Source: JAAUTT01 sp038213375 (GTDB taxonomy: Bacteria > Bacteroidota > Bacteroidia > Bacteroidales > JAAUTT01). Taken from it: DNA of 64,000 nt. How positions within the stretch are numbered: position 1 is the first letter of the stretch; each line of letters begins with the position of its first letter. The notes below the pieces were generated by a model that saw nothing but the letters and a program-made list of their open reading frames with translations, had not been told where the DNA came from and did not search any database. Below are positions 59,954 to 64,000 of this stretch, in pieces. The position numbers and the translations under genes are program-made. The stretch lies in assembly GCA_038213375.1 (NCBI GenBank), contig JBBQTB010000002.1:62001-126000 (forward strand), given 5' to 3'.

Positions 59954-61897
59954 ATGATTATACATCACTCGGATAAGGGTATTCAAAAAGTAACAATGGC
60001 CGGGCTTATCATTACCCTTGGAATTGTTTACGGTGATGTTGGAACCTCTCCGCTTTATACATTTCAGGAAATCTTAAATGGTTTGCGGTTAATTAACCGC
60101 AATACCATTCTTGGAGCTATATCCTGCGTTATATGGACCTTAACATTGCAAACTACTGTCAAATATGTGATAATCACATTACGAGCCGATAACAAAGGCG
60201 AAGGGGGCATATTTGCATTGTTTGCATTAATCAGGCGCAGAAAATCATGGGCATATGTTTTTGCTATTGTTGGGGGCAGTACCTTGTTAGCTGATGGTAT
60301 TATCACACCAGCTATCACAGTAACATCTGCGGTTGAGGGCCTTCAGTTGATCAATTCCCAAATACCTGTTCTTACCATTGTTATTATAATTCTTACTTTA
60401 TTGTTTACCAGTCAACAGTTTGGTACTCGGTTTCTTGGAAAATCGTTTGGCCCAATCATGTTTATGTGGTTTTTCATGTTAGGCTCACTTGGATTGGTTC
60501 AGATTCTAAAATACCCCGACATTTTGCATGCGTTTAATCCATCCTATGGCTTTCATTTGTTGCATGATTACCCCGGCGGTTTTCTAATTTTGGGAGCAGT
60601 GTTTCTGGCAACGACAGGTGCAGAGGCACTTTATTCAGATATAGGACATTGTGGTATAAAAAACATACGGATTTCCTGGGTTTTTGTCAAAACCACATTA
60701 ATTCTTAACTATTTAGGACAGGGCGCATGGATACTTCTTAATCATAATGATGCAAGAGGGCAAAATCCTTTTTTTGCGATTATGCCACCATGGTTCCTGA
60801 TTACAGGAATTTTGCTGGCAACAGTGGCATCTGTCATTGCGAGTCAGGCTTTAATTAGCGGCTCCTTTACTCTGATAAGCGAAGCAATTTCTCTAAATTT
60901 TTGGCCTAAATTGAAAATTAGTTATCCTACGGAAGTGAAAGGACAGTTATACATTCCTAAAATAAATTGGTTTTTATGGATTTCCTGTGTTTTTGTGGTT
61001 TTATATTTCGAAAAATCCGCAAATATGGGTGCTGCATATGGGCTGTCTATTACAATCACAATGCTTATGACAACCGTTCTGCTAACCATTTATTTATACC
61101 ACAGATTTTCGGTAATTGTTGTTGTACTTATTGCAACAGTTTTCCTATTTATTGAAACAACATTTTTAATTGCTAACCTAAATAAATTTCAACATGGTGG
61201 TTGGGTTACCATAGCATTGGCAGGGTTATTTTGCCTGATTATGTATACATGGTATAATGGTCGTAAGCTTAAAAATACATACATGTTATTTGTAAGAATA
61301 ACAGATTATCTGGATATCCTCAAATCATTGGGAGATGATCAATCAGTGCCTAAATGCGCTACAAATTTGGTATATCTTACCAAGGCCAACCGGAAGGCAG
61401 AAATTGAATCAAAAATTATTTATTCTATTATAAATAAACAGCCCAAGCGAGCTGATGTATATTGGTTTCTTCATGTTGATGTTATGGATGAGCCTGACAC
61501 ATTTGAATATGAGGTAACTCAATTTATTCCGGGTAAAGTTATTAAAGTTGATTTTCGGCTTGGATTCAAAGTGGAGCCTCGTATAAATCAGTATTTCCGT
61601 CAGGTGCTGGATGATATGGTTGAAAAAGGAGAAGTAGATATCTTCTCCAGATACGATTCGTTGAGGAAACATCATGTGAACGGCGATTTTCAATTTGTCC
61701 TAATTGACAGGATCGCCACCTATGATCTCAACCTCACACCCCGCCAGAAGTTTATAATGAATTCTTATAATATCTTTAAAAAACTTGGTGTTGCCGAAGA
61801 AAAATCACTTAATCTTGACACTAGCAATGTTTTAATCGAAAAGGTGCCTCTTTCAACTGATCAGAGATCCAAAAGCAAACTTGCGAGAATTGGTTAG
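59954..61897 (+). CDS. kup: Kup-family potassium uptake transporter
   Basis: 647 residues. About 12 hydrophobic helices (to about 450) and a cytoplasmic C-terminal region. The N-terminal TLGIVYGDVGTSPLYTF and KGEGGIFAL are signatures of KUP/HAK/KT transporters, which take up potassium with protons. Full length. Own promoter; it ends 9 bp from the convergent folA stop. Confidence 0.95.
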   Translation: MIIHHSDKGIQKVTMAGLIITLGIVYGDVGTSPLYTFQEILNGLRLINRNTILGAISCVIWTLTLQTTVKYVIITLRADNKGEGGIFALFALIRRRKSWAYVFAIVGGSTLLADGIITPAITVTSAVEGLQLINSQIPVLTIVIIILTLLFTSQQFGTRFLGKSFGPIMFMWFFMLGSLGLVQILKYPDILHAFNPSYGFHLLHDYPGGFLILGAVFLATTGAEALYSDIGHCGIKNIRISWVFVKTTLILNYLGQGAWILLNHNDARGQNPFFAIMPPWFLITGILLATVASVIASQALISGSFTLISEAISLNFWPKLKISYPTEVKGQLYIPKINWFLWISCVFVVLYFEKSANMGAAYGLSITITMLMTTVLLTIYLYHRFSVIVVVLIATVFLFIETTFLIANLNKFQHGGWVTIALAGLFCLIMYTWYNGRKLKNTYMLFVRITDYLDILKSLGDDQSVPKCATNLVYLTKANRKAEIESKIIYSIINKQPKRADVYWFLHVDVMDEPDTFEYEVTQFIPGKVIKVDFRLGFKVEPRINQYFRQVLDDMVEKGEVDIFSRYDSLRKHHVNGDFQFVLIDRIATYDLNLTPRQKFIMNSYNIFKKLGVAEEKSLNLDTSNVLIEKVPLSTDQRSKSKLARIG

Positions 61898-61906
61898 GGG
61901 TTATTA

Positions 61907-62401
61907 TTATGATTTACGCCGATAGGTGACAAAAGAATAATTATATGGATGTTTATCATCTATAAAGTAATTTTCGATTTCTGTGGCTTTCCAAATGTCA
62001 AGATCTATTGGCGGGAAAAATATATCAGCTTCAAAGGATGCGTGAACTTTAGTGATGTAAAGGGTTTGTACAATTGGTAAAAACTGACGGTATACTGACC
62101 CTCCTCCAATAATAAAATTCTCCTTGTCGGGATCACAGAGTGAAATAACATCGTCAAACGAATAAGTCATCACACAATCATCTATTTGTTCTCCGGCATT
62201 GTCAGTTAAAACTACATTAGTGCGTTTTGGTAATGGGCGTTTTGGTAATGAATAATAGGTGTTTTTTCCCATAATAATTTTATGTCCTTCAGTGATCTTT
62301 TTAAACCGTTTCAAATCTTCGGGTAAATGCCAAAGTAATTGATTATTTTTTCCTATGGCGTTGTTTTCGGCTATTGCGACAATAATAGAAATTGGTTTCA
62401 T
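61907..62401 (-). CDS. folA: dihydrofolate reductase
   Basis: 164 residues. FolA reduces dihydrofolate with NADPH. IVAIAENNAIGKNNQLLWHLP is read in overlapping pieces as the family opening; catalytic D29 lies in LPEDL, and IMGKNTYYSLP and IIGGGSVYRQF bind NADPH. It lies 25 bp after thyA on the same strand, the usual thyA-folA pairing: ThyA makes the dihydrofolate that FolA recycles. Confidence 0.96.
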   Translation of the reverse strand: MKPISIIVAIAENNAIGKNNQLLWHLPEDLKRFKKITEGHKIIMGKNTYYSLPKRPLPKRTNVVLTDNAGEQIDDCVMTYSFDDVISLCDPDKENFIIGGGSVYRQFLPIVQTLYITKVHASFEADIFFPPIDLDIWKATEIENYFIDDKHPYNYSFVTYRRKS

Positions 62402-62426
62402 TTAAATTATTTTGAAGGGGTAAAAT

Positions 62427-63221
62427 TTATATAGCAATTTCCCCTTTAATGTGAGGATGTGGATTGTAATTTTCAATGGCAAAGTCAGTGAAAGAAAAGT
62501 CGAATATTGAGGTTACTTTAGGGTTTAATTTCAATATTGGCAGAGGTCTCGGTTCCCGGCTTAATTGAAGTTTTACCTGATCGATGTGGTTGAGGTAAAT
62601 ATGTGCGTCGCCCAATGTATGTATAAATTCGCCGGGCTTAAGATGCGTAACTTGAGCAAACATATAAACCAAAAATGCATAAGAAGCTATGTTAAAAGGG
62701 ACTCCAAGAAAAATATCAGCACTCCGCTGATACATTTGGCAAGAAAGTTTACCATCAGCTACATAAAACTGAAATAGTATGTGGCATGGTGGAAGTGCCA
62801 TTTTATCAATTTCGCCAACATTCCATGCCGAAACGATATGACGGCGGGAATCGGGATTGTTTTTTATAGAATCGATAACCTGCGAAATCTGGTCATAATG
62901 CTTACCATCGGCAGATGGCCACGAACGCCATTGATATCCATATACAGGACCAAGATTTCCATTGGGATCAGCCCATTCATTCCAAATGGTGACTCCGTTA
63001 TCTTTCAGGTAATCAATGTTTGACGAACCTTTCAAAAACCAAAGAAGCTCGTGCAGGATAGATTTTGTATGGAGTTTTTTGGTGGTCAATAAGGGGAAAC
63101 CCTGGGATAAGTCAAATCTCATTTGATAACCAAATGTGCTTATTGTTCCCGTACCCGTGCGGTCCGACTTTTTTGTTCCATTCGTTAAAACATGATTAAG
63201 TAAATCGAGATATTGCTTCAT
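62427..63221 (-). CDS. thyA: thymidylate synthase
   Basis: 264 residues. It methylates dUMP to dTMP using methylenetetrahydrofolate. Catalytic C146 lies in LPPCHILFQF (the E. coli number is also 146); DRTGTGTISTFG and GSSNIDYLKDNGVTIWNEW are family motifs, and RSADIFLGVPFNIASYAFL binds substrate. First of the thyA-folA unit; the lipoprotein gene lies 11 bp upstream on the same strand, so all three may be one transcript. Confidence 0.98.
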   Translation of the reverse strand: MKQYLDLLNHVLTNGTKKSDRTGTGTISTFGYQMRFDLSQGFPLLTTKKLHTKSILHELLWFLKGSSNIDYLKDNGVTIWNEWADPNGNLGPVYGYQWRSWPSADGKHYDQISQVIDSIKNNPDSRRHIVSAWNVGEIDKMALPPCHILFQFYVADGKLSCQMYQRSADIFLGVPFNIASYAFLVYMFAQVTHLKPGEFIHTLGDAHIYLNHIDQVKLQLSREPRPLPILKLNPKVTSIFDFSFTDFAIENYNPHPHIKGEIAI

Positions 63222-63232
63222 AAATCCTCCTG

Positions 63233-63778
63233 CTAATCAATGTAATTATCAATTTTAATGGCTTGTAACTTGTCTTTTTTAAAGATAAATTTGAATAAAC
63301 TTGTAGATCTTTTCGATCCTAGTGCAATCGTATCATTCAATATTGGTTTTAAATTTGTGAAACTTTTGAAAAAATCATCTTTTGAGGTGCCAACTTTAAC
63401 TCCGTTTTTCAAAACCACTTTGGCATCAAATATATTCCCGGCAAAAAAAAGCTCTTTACCATCAGTCGTTTTGTATATAAACAATTCTGATTTCTTTCGG
63501 TAAAAACGGTAGATTGTATCAGAAACTGCTGGATTATGGATGTTTTTAATAGAATAAATTTGTAATTTGAATTGAGGAAACAGGTAAAACGAGAAATTTT
63601 TGATAGTAGGTTTATACCCAAATGGATCTGTAATAAAAATTTCTTTAGTCACAGTTGAATGTGCAACAGATAAATGGGTTTTTTCCATTGGTTTTTTAAC
63701 ACAGGCATATATAAAAATCGAAAAAATACATGCAACCATCAGTATTACTTTAAGATGTAACCTTGTTTTGTTGTTCAT
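63233..63778 (-). CDS. putative lipoprotein of unknown function
   Basis: 181 residues, no recognised family. The N-terminus has a hydrophobic stretch ending IFIYAC, an acceptable lipobox with Cys at about residue 26, so it is probably anchored to a membrane on the periplasmic side. The rest is beta-rich, with DGKELFFAGNIFDAKVVL and GVKVGTSKDDFFKSF, a layout reminiscent of small periplasmic proteins that measure or bind; that is only an impression. It precedes thyA by 11 bp. Confidence 0.65.
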   Translation of the reverse strand: MNNKTRLHLKVILMVACIFSIFIYACVKKPMEKTHLSVAHSTVTKEIFITDPFGYKPTIKNFSFYLFPQFKLQIYSIKNIHNPAVSDTIYRFYRKKSELFIYKTTDGKELFFAGNIFDAKVVLKNGVKVGTSKDDFFKSFTNLKPILNDTIALGSKRSTSLFKFIFKKDKLQAIKIDNYID

Positions 63779-63846
63779 GGCAATATTTTACTATCTTCGT
63801 TGAGTAATTTGAGATAGCAAAGATTATAATTTACTGGAGATAATGA

Positions 63847-64000
63847 ATGAATATGACTAAATATTATCGATATATTATATTTGCTTGTGTTACCATAATT
63901 ATAGCGTTTGCTTTGTGGTATTTTCAAGCTATCGTTGCATATGTTTTAATTTCTGCAATTTTTTCACTAATTGGGGCTCCGCTTGTCAATATCCTTGGAA
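63847..64000 (+). CDS. AI-2E family transporter, N-terminal part
   Basis: An open frame from ATG 63847 (second ATG at 63853) continues past the window end; 51 residues are visible. A hydrophobic start (YYRYIIFACVTIIIAFALWY) followed by AYVLISAIFSLIGAPLVNIL matches the first helices of AI-2E/PerM-like transporters. The whole protein would be about 350 residues with eight helices. Divergent from the lipoprotein gene. Confidence 0.7.
   Translation, partial: MNMTKYYRYIIFACVTIIIAFALWYFQAIVAYVLISAIFSLIGAPLVNILG

Noticed and set aside
1..64000. CRISPR arrays, prophage or integrative elements
   Set aside because: No regularly spaced repeats, no integrase, transposase, phage or conjugation genes were found on either strand.

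Overview
The window comes from a low-GC member of the Bacteroidota, probably class Bacteroidia or a near relative; I cannot fix the family. The evidence is: -7 boxes of the TAnnTTTG type, sometimes with a TTTG or TTGG about 20 bp upstream; a type IX secretion 'type B' (gliding-motility-associated) C-terminal domain; a BlaI/M56-TonB pair; the purH-mreBCD-mrdA-rodA order; a DUF5916 protein; and SpoIIE phosphatases fused to TPRs. Coding is dense. I see no insertion sequence, prophage or CRISPR array. Both ends are cut through genes.

Layout. 1-4.6 kb: isoprenoid (mevalonate) genes, namely two GHMP kinases flanking diphosphomevalonate decarboxylase, with an LTA-synthase-like phosphoglycerol transferase inserted among them. 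4.6-11.3 kb: a HAMP-GAF sensor with no output domain, a PatB/MalY aminotransferase, rsmA and a DUF5916 outer-membrane protein. 11.7-20.3 kb: a sugar cluster (ROK regulator, FucP-type permease, Tat-exported Gfo/Idh/MocA oxidoreductase, HEAT protein with two DUF1080 domains, NahK-like sugar kinase), suggesting glycoside use through 3-keto sugars. 20.3-32.3 kb: tRNA-His, a flippase, rpmE2, a GlmU-like transferase, lon, coaD, a thioredoxin-like protein, Nudix/pyrE and a second Tat-exported oxidoreductase. 32.5-46.1 kb: a VOC protein, a T9SS cargo protein, an NtrC-like regulator without HTH, fba, the BlaI/M56 pair, a TPR-SpoIIE phosphatase, a secreted two-repeat protein behind a sigma-54-like promoter, a Kef-type antiporter and a MacB-like permease. 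46.3-53.8 kb: purH and the rod-shape/elongasome genes. 53.8-64 kb: birA, ftsH, cdsA, psd, a flavodiiron protein, kup, folA-thyA, a lipoprotein and the start of an AI-2E family transporter.

Three gene remnants lie in apparently empty spacers on the minus strand. A DUF4160/DUF2442-like pair (20334-20499) sits behind an intact-looking promoter beside tRNA-His. A cysteine hydrolase (isochorismatase family) at 32325-32521 keeps its first 15 and last 50 residues but has lost the middle.

The less ordinary signals are the sugar cluster with its HEAT/double-DUF1080 fusion and a promoter-overlapping inverted repeat, the decayed gene pairs, the sigma-54-like promoter with a leader of about 200 nt, and the Nudix and pyrE start codons that overlap on opposite strands. 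All functions are inferred from motifs read by eye; no database search was run.
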